Assembly: GCA_033085395.1 (NCBI GenBank)
Contig: JANQBS010000115.1
Coordinates: 56,373 to 120,372 of the forward strand
Direction: 5' to 3'
Source: Xanthoparmelia taractica
Lineage: Eukaryota > Ascomycota > Lecanoromycetes > Lecanorales > Parmeliaceae
Length of the DNA stretch: 64,000 bases
Position numbers and translations under genes: made by a program. Below the pieces are notes generated by a model. That model did no database searches and had not been told where the DNA came from. It worked only from the letters and a program-made list of their open reading frames with translations. Shown here piece by piece: positions 54,275 through 64,000 of the stretch. Numbering within the stretch: position 1 is the stretch's first letter; each line of letters opens with the position of its first letter.

Positions 54275-55526
54275 ATGCCTTACCCAGAGACGTTCGAGGG
54301 CTACATGATCAAAGATCAAAGCAAATGGAGTGACTTTGAGAAGCAAGAAGTGAGCAGCCATTGACTTACTCGCTTCAATTCATCACCTAGCTGACCACAT
54401 TCCTAGTTCAAACCGAAGAAATTTGAAGACCGTGATATCGACATTAAAATTGAGTGCTGTGGTGTCTGCGGCTCTGATGTCCATACAATCACTGGTGGCT
54501 GGGGCGACTGCCCGCTCCCCATCTGCGTCGGCCACGAAGTTATTGGCAAGGCCGTCAAAGTCGGCGACAAGGTCACCACCGTTAAGGTTGGAGACCGTGT
54601 CGGTGTTGGCGCTCAAATCCGGGCCTGTCTCGAATGCAAGCTCTGCAAAGCGGACAACGAGAATTACTGTCCTCACATGGTTGGTATGTAGCCTCCACAG
54701 CTGATTGAGCACTCTGAATCTGCGTGCTAACTCGCAGCCAGATACTTACGGTGCACCTTACGAAGATGGGACAATCTCACAGGGTGGATACTCCAGCCAC
54801 ATCAGAGCACACGAATACTTTACCTTCCTGATCCCGGATAATATCGAGTCAAAGGATGCCGGACCCATGATGTGTGCGGGTATAACTGTATGGAGCCCTC
54901 TGGTACGCGCAAAGATCGGACCAGGAAAGAAGGTTGCAATTCTTGGAATGTGAGTGTTCATGTTCAGTCATGCCAGCCTTGTCCTCGCGACTGACAGGCT
55001 TCTTAGTGGTGGACTCGGTCATTTCGCGCTGTTATGGGCATCTGCTCTCGGCGCCGAAGTCTACGCACTCTCGCACAGCCCTGATAAGAAGGACGACGCC
55101 TTGAAGCTCGGTGCCAAGGAATTCATTTGTACAAAAGACAAGGACTGGGCCAAGCCTTGGGCCTTCACCTTTGACTTCATCCTTAATACCGCCGACATGA
55201 CTCACGAGTTCAACATCCAAGAGTATATGTCAACGCTTAACGTTAACGGCGACTTCCACAACGTCGGTTTACCCGACAAGCCACTGCCACAGATGAAGGC
55301 GCAGGATTTCGTGCCAAACGGGGCCAAGATGGGTGGAAGCCATATTGGTAATCGACCAGAGATGTTGGCCATGTTGAAGCTGGCCAGCAAGAATAACATC
55401 AAGCCCATGATTGAGACCCTTGATATTAGTGAGAAGGGATGCAAGGAGGCTGTAGAGAGAGTCAAGGCTAATGACGTCCACTACCGATTCACGTTGACCG
55501 GCTACGAGAAGGTTTTTGGAAAATGA
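54275..55526 (+). CDS. NADP-dependent alcohol dehydrogenase, ADH6/cinnamyl type
   Basis: Four exons, 54275-54349, 54407-54683, 54742-54949 and 55007-55526 (359 aa). The introns are 57-58 bp with GTGAG, GTATG and GTGAG donors. Motifs in order: KIECCGVCGSDVHTITGGWG (catalytic-zinc Cys), VGHEVIGKAVKVG, the structural-zinc loop CLECKLCKADNENYC, GGYSSHIRAHEYF, and the cofactor motif VAILGIGGLGHFALLWASAL followed by SHSPDKKDDALKLGA. The Ser-His-Ser stretch after the second strand, instead of an acidic residue, fits NADP preference. Family knowledge: yeast Adh6/7 reduce aliphatic and cinnamyl or other aromatic aldehydes, giving tolerance to lignin-derived aldehydes. The substrate is not determinable here. 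Confidence 0.93.
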
Positions 55527-55671
55527 AGCAATGAGTGAGGCGGCTGAGCATGTGATGACAAACAGGAAGCCATTGGAATAGAGCAATATACAGAGCAGGA
55601 GAGACATAATGTTCAGAAGATCCAAAAATTTTGCTTCTTCATCACTAATCGTCGTGTCCCTCGTCCTGTCC

Positions 55672-55883
55672 TCACATACCAATAGCGGTGGTCTCATCCG
55701 AGGCCGTCCCAATGAACGTTGAGCTCCCACCACAAGGACAAAGCGCAGAACCGCACCACGTGCATTCGCCCTTGATCAAGCAAGTCAGTCATTGCTCGGC
55801 AAACGCGAGTCTGAAAAGTGCCGGCACTGCTCCTCAAAAGATCTTCCGGGTGTTAAAAAAAAAATTATTACCTTGCAACTCAT
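55672..55883 (-). CDS. Candidate 36-residue cysteine-rich microprotein
   Basis: Two exons, 55872-55883 (MSCK) and 55672-55770. The intron is 101 bp, with a GTAATA donor, a pyrimidine/poly-T tract, CTGAC 14 nt before the end and an ATCAAG acceptor. The product starts MSCKGECTWCGSALCPCGGS and ends with TAIGM. Five cysteines are spaced CX3CX2CX4CXC, reminiscent of small fungal metallothioneins, although the C-terminal half (FIGTASDETT) lacks cysteines. No other domain can fit. It is convergent with the alcohol dehydrogenase, whose stop is 145 bp away. The splice signals and cysteine bias support it. Its small size and lack of a recognised family keep confidence low. A chance frame is the main alternative. 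Confidence 0.4.
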
Positions 55884-57293
55884 GGTTCCGGATACATACC
55901 GATTATTGCTTTGCCAGCATCAAAGACAATTATGGTTGAAGCGCACACATTTTCAAACCCCGCTGCTGGAGTAGCTGGGTTCTTGATGATGATGATGATG
56001 AGGTCGGTTGCTGCTTGCGTATACCATACATGTGGTCTTTTGTTTGCTACTGAGGTAGGGTAAGGTAAGGTAAGATAATATTATTTTGGAGTATAATAGC
56101 AGTGGCAGTGGGGGCTCGAGAGTGTGGTGTGGAAACTCGGGGATTTGAGATGGTTGAGCTGTATTCAGTATGGGTATGTGTACCGTATGCACGAGGTAAG
56201 GTACGGAACAGGTAGGTATCTGTGATTAGTTACGGTCTCACAAAAAAAAAAAAAAAAAAAAAAAAAAAAAGCGAAAAGGAGAAAATAAAGATAAGAACAA
56301 GAATAATAGGAGGACTTGATTTTCCCAGGTCCGAATTGGACAATGAACCGTGCATGTCTTTTGCTCTGCTGAGATGACACGCTGGTGCTATGGTGTGGGA
56401 GAAGCATGATAAGAGAGAAAAGACTGTGATTCGCTGTATCTGGGTCTGAGGAGAGGAAGACGACGAGGAAGAGGATAGAGGAGGATTTTTAAGTATTCGA
56501 GCTATTAATCTTTTCTTGATGTCGTCGTGATTGGCATATTTTCCCATCTCACATGCTAACGAATTGCGTGACAGGACTAGCTTGTCCCTTTGTCGGTGAC
56601 CGCCATCTCCCGTTCTGGCTAGCTAATTAAGTGACGATGGCCAATTATATACATTTTGTGGGGCGGTGGGACAAAAAGACAAAAAGATGGCTGGCGGCCC
56701 TGAAAGAGGAGACGTCGAATGAGGAGAGTCCTCTGCGGGTGTGAGGCCCTAGATCTGGAGGCTTGGTGATGACTCTTGTGTCTTGCGGGAGATCAAGTAT
56801 CTAAAAGACTGTGTACGGTAGCCTCCTATGCCACCCACGAATCCACGGTCCCGCCGCGATTGGTTTTGGTAGAGAAATCTTGTACCCCTGAAAAGGATAC
56901 CCTGTCAGGATGTCCGATAGACCTGGGGTAGCTGTATAGGCTCTCATGGCGTGAGCAGGGTGGGGTTATGAAGATACATGACTGCTGTGGGTGAGAGCAG
57001 ACTGGACGGAGACTGAAGGCAAGCGGTACAGGCGGCGTATGAGCTCTTACGACGACGGTGGTACACTACAGGGAGCGGTTGCTAATCGCAGTGTCGTCCA
57101 AATCAGTTGGTCTGTGTCTTCGATCCTTGAAATTGAACGCGGTGGGAAGGAGAGCATTGGAAGAGCAAGAAGAAAAATTTCATGCTGTAAGAGGTTTGTC
57201 GAAGAAGCCGTGAGATTGTTGACTGAAGGGCAGAAAGAGCAGCGATGGTTGACCGAGTGGACGCGTAGCATCAACAGCTTGGAGCTGCAATTT
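55884..57293. other. Gene-poor region with simple repeats
   Basis: Includes ATG trinucleotide repeats at about 55,985-56,002, AGGTA repeats near 56,052-56,078 and a poly-A run. A 214-codon plus frame (56,991-57,635) runs antisense to the candidate small membrane protein and ends in GA-rich low complexity; it is not called. No other gene is seen. Confidence 0.45.
56242..56270 (+). repeat. Poly-A tract (29 A)
   Basis: A 29-base homopolymer without an obvious flanking retrotransposon. The length is probably uncertain. Confidence 0.9.
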
Positions 57294-57753
57294 TCACACA
57301 CGACCCCGCGGATGGTAAGCCGGCTCTGGCATGCGGATACCAAGATCCCCACCGTCATAAGTACCGAAGTCCATCTCCAGACTCACTCGACTAGCAGGAG
57401 CGGTATCATGCGGTTCAATGCCAATGTTCGCTTCTGCAGCGGCTACATTGAGGAGAACACTGCAGTCAGCATGATAGTATCCCAACCGAATGCGTTATAT
57501 GAGGGGGAGAGGGGGGAAGCGGGGGAGGGGGAGATTGGGAGAGAGGGAGAGAAGAAGAGAGGGAGAGAAGGAGAGGGGGATTACCATCGCTTCCTTCAGG
57601 AATGGAACGACGGGGAAACAATGGCCGGGCTATGACTTGATAGAGGAGTCTGAGAAGGTACGAGAGACCCACGGCGGCGAGGATCCGGATCGCGATGACA
57701 AGGTATTGGTTGGTGTCCGCACTGGAGGGCTGACATAGTATGGTGGTTGCCAT
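57294..57753 (-). CDS. Probable small single-pass membrane protein
   Basis: Exons 57585-57753 and 57294-57442 give 105 aa. The 142-bp intron (GTAATC...AATGTAG) covers the purine/pyrimidine-rich tract at 57,500-57,580 that otherwise translates as Ser/Pro/Leu low complexity. The N-terminus MATTILCQPSSADTNQ leads into a hydrophobic helix (YLVIAIRILAAVGLSYLLRL) and a basic flank (ARPLFPRRS). It is followed by a soluble tail (ANIGIEPHDTAPASR; FGTYDGGDLGIRMPEPAY). No family is recognised. The N-terminal exon is convincing. The acceptor choice is tentative because CTGCAG sites lie nearby. Confidence 0.4.
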
Positions 57754-59155
57754 GAAGGGTTTGTGGTTAGGGCTTGTTATGGGAGGATTGAAGAAGCAAT
57801 GGGAATGCTGTGACGGGATAACGGGGAGCTGGGGCGAGGGGCAACAAGTGGGGATATGATATAGAGGATTTGGTGAGGGGTTCGGAACGCGTTGGTAGGA
57901 ATATAAGGCAGGAGAAAGGGAAGGGAGTGCAGGAGTTGTAAGCTATGCGAGTCTGACTGTAAGAGGCAGAGGGACGACGCTTATATAGAGGGAAAGACAT
58001 GAGGGATGGCCTTGGACCTGTGGGCCAAGTAGGCGGGTGAGGGCACGTCTCTGGCATGATGGAGGGTAGCCGAATCATTAGCTCGGCTGTCGAAAAGGGA
58101 AGACACAGAAATGGAAGAAGACAGATGAAGCCAATCGATTTGTGACTGCTTGCATATGCTGCTTTGAAGTACCACATTGTCTTCCGGGAAGGGGGCGGGG
58201 GGGGGGGGGAATGGGAGGTGTAATGACGCTGGGTTGGTCGTGTTGACACTAGTAAAGAGGAGATATGGCATCGGACTACGCTAGGTGAGAGATAAGGTAG
58301 GAGGAGGATGACGCTAGAGGCACAAGGCTATGAATCCCCGATCCCAAGCAAGTAATTTAGCGCTACCCAGCTCTAGTTCTACAACATAATGTCTCGCAAG
58401 TATTCAAGGTAAACAAAAGAGGCACTCAAAGGACCTGATGCCTTGGCTTTTTCAACTTTAGGTCGCAAAGCCCGATCAATTGACTGGCCCCATGAAATTG
58501 CAGACTGCGTGTTGCCCTCGGAGGTGCTTGGAAGGCTCGCATAGGATCTGGACGTCATGCTTTAGTACACTGTATAGCCTTTCCAAAAAAAAGAATGGAC
58601 TTCAAAATGGGTCCTATGAAATCAGATGAACACGTCTACAACTGGTCGCAGCAGGAAGTGGGGTCGAACCAGCAGGTGCAGAGAAGTATGGCTGGTAGCT
58701 TCCGCAAGGCAATTCGGCAATTGCTACTCGAAAAACCTTTTCTTCTCAGATCTTTCATGCAGGGATATTATTATGTCGCAATATTCCCATAGTCAGCTGG
58801 GAATACAAGCATTCTGAGTTCTCAGAAGGGAGGTGAAAGGACGGCGGAGCGGCAACTATAGGGGATAGGGAGGCATAGGACCGAGGGGGTATCAAGGGAC
58901 TAATCGCCACGTGGCGGAGCTGTCTACGCCTCCCACGAAGCAGCTTGGACATTCCTCTTTAGGAAATCAACGGACTTATCCAGATCTTCAGTCACACAAC
59001 ATCTACAAAATTGTCGCAAGTTTCAAATATTCTGCGCATCGTTCCCTGTCTTGGCCGCCTGTTTCATGGTATACTCGCATTTTGCTACGAGAAAATCTAT
59101 TCGAAAGACGACAGATTGAGGCCCATTGAAGCTTAGTGACGCGAATGAGACTGTC
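57754..59155. other. Divergent upstream region, 1.4 kb
   Basis: Between the small membrane protein (minus) and the candidate regulator (plus). The minus frame at 57,767-58,249 is Pro/Ser-rich leader-like translation. A 14-base poly-G run lies near 58,196-58,210. No gene is recognised. Confidence 0.45.
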
Positions 59156-60340
59156 ATGCCTCAGCAATTGTTACTTGACATTCTGGGAGCTTCAGCGAGA
59201 TCGAAAGGTCAGGCTCGGCGTCGAAACCAGCCTGCTGTGTCTGAGGAAGCCCGCAAAGCTCAGCGTAATCTTGCACGTCGTGAGCGGGCGAGATGCAGCA
59301 AGGCGGAAAAGATAGAGCGGCAGCTTTCGTAAGTCGCCTCTGACTTGTTGTGCGACATTCCTAGGTATGCTCATTCCGTAAGATCTTCAGCGCAGTCACT
59401 CCCTCTCGCAACTCGACCTCAGTACGGTTTCCCGTCTCCAGGCACAGGCAAAGCTGCCCAGAAAATGCTAGAAATACCTGTGCTACCACCTCCCCCAGCA
59501 TTCACAGTGTTGCCCGCCTACGCAAACAATATCAACTTGCGAGCTTTGGCACAGCCTAGCAAAGATATCACTGCCCGGCCACAGGCGCAACATGCAAAAG
59601 GTGTTGTGCGAGAGGATGTCAGCGTTATACAGACGAGGGACCGGGTTGCTCAAATCGCTCCCCAAGAGCAGGACTGGGACGCAGCAGGGATTCTGGTCGA
59701 AGTCGCTAGGAAGCAGCATCCGATATCACCAGCGATCGACAGGGGCACTATTTCGGTCAAGGAGCATCGTGCATCCAAGGCGTCTGCTAGTATGGGATAC
59801 TCGCGAAAATGCCTGGTCACCACCTGTTCGTACCACCTTGACATAGGACCCTGGTCAAAAAAAGAGAAGGACAAGCACGCATTGACACACTTTGAAGGCA
59901 ATATCCAATTTGGCACAGATAAGTGCCGCTACTCCTTACCTTGGCCTAACTTCATCGAAGCCCCTCAAGAGTACTTTAATAAGATCCGAAGCCTTAAGTA
60001 CAGCATAGAAACACTCCCCGAGTGGGATTTACCTGTATTTTCACATGATTCACGATGCTTGAAGTGCATGATCTATTTTGGCGACCCGTCTAGCTATTTG
60101 GAACACTTGGATGACTGTATTTTTTACGCCGTACAAGTACAGGCTTTAGGAATGGCTCAACCGTGTTCGGTGCCGATATGCGAACATCATCCCACTAGAG
60201 TTCCTCCCTGGTCTTCCATGGACCAATACATGATCAGACCCTATCTGCCATCGCTCGGCTGCGGTCGATGTTACACCGATCAATGCCAATGTCCTCCTGT
60301 CCAACAAGTAGAGGACAGATCTTTAGTCAAAAAATGCTAA
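59156..60340 (+). CDS. Candidate transcription regulator: basic region plus zinc-finger-like motifs
   Basis: Two exons, 59156-59328 and 59365-60340 (382 aa). The intron is only 36 nt but has all signals (GTAAGT, CTGAC, TTCCTAG) and joins the frames in phase. Residues about 33-58 form a bZIP-like basic region, RKAQRNLARRERARCSKAEK, with the N-x7-R spacing. A convincing leucine zipper does not follow. The C-terminal half carries possible zinc ligands: CLVTTCSYHLDIG with HALTH about 15 residues on, CLKCMIYFGDPSSYLEHLDDC, then CSVPICEHH and CGRCYTDQCQCPP. This suggests a DNA-binding protein of mixed or degenerate type. It sits 1.3 kb upstream of, and parallel to, the P450 gene, so a pathway-specific role is possible but unproven. 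Family not recognised. Confidence 0.6.
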
Positions 60341-61685
60341 AAGAGTGTGGACTAGACTCAAGGAGAGATCCTGGGAATCAAGCCAAGGAATGGGCTGGCT
60401 GCTGGAAGGCTGCCAGGATGACCGTTTGACAGATTCATAGCGCTTTTTGAGAATAGGTGACAGGTCAATGATGAGGGATCTATTAGAGAAAAGAAAGGTC
60501 GCTGCTCCGCCGCGCACCCACGTGCATGCGCCTGACACTTCGACCAGCTCACTACAGCGGAAGGACTCGCTTTGCTCTAGCACGGTTCCTACGACTTACC
60601 GATCGCATGCTGTATCGAAGTTGACTAGGTATACCGCTTCCATGTCTTACTTTGTGTACGTCCTGAAGCGAAGACTGTATGTGGTGTATAGGTTCCGAGC
60701 CGTAGGGTGAAACACACCAGACGGTGGGGTGGGCCTAGCGACGAGGCAGCTCAATTCCCGAGCTTAGACGCGCGTGATCATGCATCCTGCAAGATTTCCC
60801 CTGTCACGGAGGCCACGCTGGCGTTGCAGAGGTGGACTACGCGGGAGCCTTGCGCTGCTGAGCGTGCCACGGCCATCCACGGATGCTTGGGTACTAGGAC
60901 CCTCTCTGGCTTTTGAGAATTAGAGCCAGCAGCACGATTCTAGAATGTGGATGTGGACAGCACTGACATCACAGCCACTTTACCGGCTTCAACGACTGGG
61001 TCATTGATGAATTTCTGCTTTCAGCACATCGCTACTGGAACTATGAGGTCGTTGAAAGAATCGCGTTACCAAAGCTTCTGCAGCTACTACCTCGATGTTT
61101 GGAGGTGTCGAGAACTCACAAGTAGAACTATGCAGTCATCGCTACGTCTCCATCTCGAATGTCCTTACTGATTTTTGATATATTTTCTCAATGGCCCTGC
61201 AGCCTGGGTATACTTGATCTTCGATGCAGCTCCATCGAATCAATTCTTTTACATAAATGTGTCAAACCTCTGGTGCCATGACACCCCAAAGCATGTGTCT
61301 AGGATCTTTTGTGTCACGAGACGGAGTTATCATTACTCCAAAGGGAAGCATCAAGCATTCTAGGAGACATCCTTTCTGTAATCCTCAAGATCTTACGACA
61401 AGCTTACGCACGGGCCCGCCTCTACGAGACTACGTTGATGACGCAGGTCAAGACTCACGTGAGACGTTTCCTTCCTTGTGTTGTTGTCCGATTGGGCCTG
61501 GTCTTGTAGACTAACTTCCCTAGCTCCATTTCCTTATGTTGCATGTTCTCGTCCATTCCACGACATCACGGCCAACACTGGTTCGTTCTACTCGGTCTCT
61601 ACTAGTCTGCGCTGGTCGATCACTGTTCGGACTTATCCTTTTCCCAACTCGTCCTCGCTGTTGGGCCTATCCATCATCTACAGCA
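60341..61685. other. Intergenic gap before the P450
   Basis: 1.3 kb of short overlapping frames with no recognisable domain. The last 200 bp (CT-rich, TCTAC-rich) are the P450 promoter and leader. Confidence 0.45.
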
Positions 61686-63583
61686 ATGGTTGATTGGCAG
61701 CATATTGCCGCCGCCACAGCAGGTGTTGTGTCGCATGCAGGCTATTTCTATAGAGGCGAACATCATCTCTATGGTGCCACGTATCTGCAGGTATTCGCTG
61801 CTGCTTTCGTTACTGCTGTCATTGTTCTCTATCAACAGGGAGAACCAGCTGTCAGAGCGCTTATCCAAGTTACACTAACCGCCTGCTTCTATCTTGCGGG
61901 CCTTTATACCAGTCTTCTCGCATACCGCTCGCTTTTCCATCCTCTCAATGGATTCCCTGGACCGTTCGGGGCCAGAATATCAAGCTTCTGGCTGTCAGCG
62001 CATCTCAACGACGGCGATGGCTTTCTAAAGATCCACCAGCTGCATGACAAGTACGGCAATTTTGTTAGAGTAGGATCCTCGGATTTGTCGATAACACACC
62101 CTAAGGCAGTCAGTGCCATCTACGGTCAGGGCTCCAAGTGCACAAAGGCGGCCTTCTACGACCTCACGAAGCCCCTGGTGTCTTTGCAAACGCTGCGTGT
62201 CAAGGCCCTGCATGACCAGAGGCGGCGTATATGGAGTCCAGCCTTTAGCGACAAAGCTCTTCGAGGATACGAGGAGAGAATGAAGAAGTATCGTAATAAG
62301 CTTATTGCCCACTTTGAGGCTTTCGACGGCCAGCCGGTCAACGTGAGTAAATGGTTCAAGTTCTACACCTTCGATATAATGGGAGACCTCGCCTATGGAA
62401 AATCGTTCAAGATGCTAGAAACGAGCGAGGAACATTGGGCCATCAAGCTGCTTAATGAAGGCATCGAGCCATTGTCGTGGATGTTTCCAATGTGGTTCTT
62501 CCGGTTGATGACCACAATTCCAGGACTCATGGGAGACTGGTGGAGGTGCATCGGTTACTGTTCCCAGAGATTAGACGAAAGGATGAATGTAAGCTACCTA
62601 TATTTTTTCAGAAAATCACATCATAACATTGATAAGGCAAAAGCCGATGTCCCTGACATTATGACGACGTTACTCAGCCCGTTGGAAGGATCGAAACCCA
62701 ACCCAGATCAGTTAGCCATGCTGAGAGGAGACTCTCAACTAATCGTTGTTGCTGGAAGGTGAATATAAGCTGATCCTGGATGAACAAACGTTGCTTTGTA
62801 CTACAACTGGCTAACCAGCTTGGGATCATAGCGATACCACCGCTGCAACTCTGACTCACATCATGCTCGAATTTGCCCGACACCCGGAACAAATCCAGAA
62901 GCTGCGCGACGAGCTCGCTCCGTACATGCCGGATCCCGACGCGGATGTATCGCACCAGGACGTTGCCACCTTGGTTCACTTGAACGCGATCATCTATGAA
63001 ACATTGCGCATGTATCCGCCCGTCCCTACCGCGCTGCTGCGCCAAACACCACCAGAGGGGATTGAGATTGAAGGCGTATACATACCTGGCAACATGACTG
63101 TTTGGTGCCCTCAGTACGCTATTGGACGAAGTAAGGAACACACACACAAAAGCCCTTCGCTTGGACTTGCTCTTGCTTCTTATGCTCACGTTTATTGCAG
63201 AAGAGGAAATATACACGCATGCGAGCGCATTCATACCTGAGCGCTGGTATTTGTATCCAGAAATGATTAAAGGAAAGTCGGCCTGGGCACCCTTTTCTGT
63301 CGGTACGTCTGAGTCCACCGCGAGCTGTCATATCCTCCTACCTTCACTCCCTTCTTCCTCTGACTTTTTTCGCACAGGTCCCTATGGTTGCATAGGCCGA
63401 CCTCTCGCCCTGATGAACATCCGTATGACTGTCGCGCGATTGGTCATGATGTTCGACATTAGCTTTTCGCCTGCAGATGATGACAATGGGAGGACCTTTG
63501 AAGCTAGGACGAGAGAGCACTTTACGCTGTGTCCGGCTGAACTTGGGATTTGCTTTGAGAAGCGAAAACTGGTGGGAAAATGA
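61686..63583 (+). CDS. Microsomal cytochrome P450 monooxygenase
   Basis: Five exons, 61686-62588, 62637-62758, 62832-63130, 63201-63302 and 63378-63583 (543 aa). All introns (48-75 bp) fall at points that restore family motifs. The N-terminus has two or three hydrophobic segments (YLQVFAAAFVTAVIVLY; VTLTACFYLAGLYTSLLAY) for ER anchoring, then the Pro-rich hinge FHPLNGFPGPFGA. The I-helix motif VAGSDTTAAT, the K-helix ExxR YETLRMYPPVP, the PERW segment (FIPERWYLYP) and the haem-thiolate loop FSVGPYGCIGRPLAL complete it. The usual Arg/His two residues before the haem Cys is Tyr. Family knowledge: such P450s hydroxylate small hydrophobic or secondary-metabolite substrates with a P450 reductase. 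The substrate is unknown. No polyketide or peptide synthase is visible in the window. Confidence 0.93.
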
Positions 63584-63926
63584 TGGCCGAAAGAACGGAC
63601 TGATCTGTTCAGCGTGTCGTTCCTCGGATTGCAGCTTTCGCTCAATGCCGCTGTCTGACTGCGCCACAATCCTTCCGAATCTAATCTTTCATGCGGACTA
63701 CACCAAATGTGGGACCTCTACGTCTATGTCTTCCAGTCCTCCACCATAGCGACTTCCTTTCAAAGACGCAAGCATGCATATTCTTGTCTCTCTTGACTTC
63801 CTATTAGCCAGCCAGTCTCACCAATCTCACACCACTTCCCACACTCCCAGTAACCATTGCCGTAAACGATAAGCTACTTCTGGGCAGGCAAAAGACCGCT
63901 ATTATCGAAGTGGCAAAAGAACAAAT
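63584..63926. other. 3' flank of the P450
   Basis: No further gene is recognised before the terminal poly-G. Confidence 0.5.

Positions 63927-64000
<74 letters not shown>
63927..64000 (+). repeat. Terminal poly-G run (74 G)
   Basis: The window ends in at least 74 uninterrupted G. Runs like this are typical of two-colour sequencing dropout or a contig end, and are rare as true nuclear sequence. Confidence 0.95.

Noticed and set aside
56991..57635. 214-codon plus frame
   Set aside because: Antisense to the candidate small membrane protein; its end is translated GA-rich low complexity and it carries no domain.
57767..58249. 160-codon minus frame rich in Pro and Ser
   Set aside because: Looks like translated promoter/leader of the small membrane protein gene.
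1..64000. CRISPR array, prokaryotic operon or phage features
   Set aside because: No spaced palindromic repeats, ribosome-binding-site spacing or phage genes; the intron pattern shows a fungal nuclear genome.

Overview
The window reads as nuclear DNA of a filamentous ascomycete (Pezizomycotina). Most genes are broken by short introns of about 47-90 bp with GT...AG ends and CTAAC/CTGAC-type branch points. The gene content fits this too: a UVE1-type UV endonuclease, an NLR with SesB-like lipase, NACHT and ankyrin domains, a HET-domain relic, a fungal App1, a multi-exon P450 and long disordered fungal-specific proteins. Class or genus cannot be fixed from the sequence alone.

Layout, left to right. 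2.6-7.8 kb: a four-exon WD40 protein with a helical segment and a long disordered tail, followed by about 5 kb with no supportable gene. 12.8-14.4 kb: a repeat-built, proline-rich hypothetical protein. 15.0-19.1 kb (minus): the NLR-type immune or incompatibility receptor. 19.7-22.1 kb (minus): UVE1 with an apparent mitochondrial leader. 24.2-25.5 kb (minus): a protein with six tandem Zn(II)2Cys6-like cysteine clusters. 26.9-28.7 kb: a decayed SnoaL-like gene and a coiled-coil protein. 29.4-30.4 kb (minus): a secreted or single-pass cysteine-rich surface protein. 30.9-32.5 kb: a HET-domain pseudogene. 33.7-35.7 kb: a secreted haem peroxidase. 36.7-37.6 kb: a charged hypothetical protein. 39.3-43.7 kb: a BTB protein and the divergent App1 phosphatidate phosphatase. 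44.2-47.6 kb (minus): a large disordered protein with three CxxC motifs.

48.4-49.6 kb holds two small divergent multi-exon genes that are only visible once introns are spliced: a Pga2-like membrane protein (minus) and a CENP-S/Mhf1 histone-fold protein (plus). 50.1-51.4 kb (minus) is a butanediol/sorbitol-type zinc dehydrogenase in six exons. 51.4-54.2 kb is AT-richer and relic-like, with an orphan C-terminal coding fragment and a 47-bp direct repeat. 54.3-55.5 kb is an ADH6/cinnamyl-type NADP alcohol dehydrogenase. It converges on a candidate 36-residue cysteine-rich microprotein. 57.3-57.8 kb is a probable small membrane protein. 59.2-60.3 kb is a basic-region/zinc-finger-like candidate regulator, and 61.7-63.6 kb a microsomal P450. 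The window ends in 74 consecutive G, which looks like an assembly or read artefact.

There is no single pathway. The right part (two dehydrogenases, a candidate regulator, a P450) has an accessory-metabolism flavour. The NLR, the HET relic and the secreted peroxidase and surface proteins suggest non-self recognition and interaction functions. UVE1 and Mhf1 are DNA-repair housekeeping genes. All exon boundaries were inferred by eye from splice signals, reading-frame continuity and family motifs. In each spliced model the total coding length is a multiple of three.
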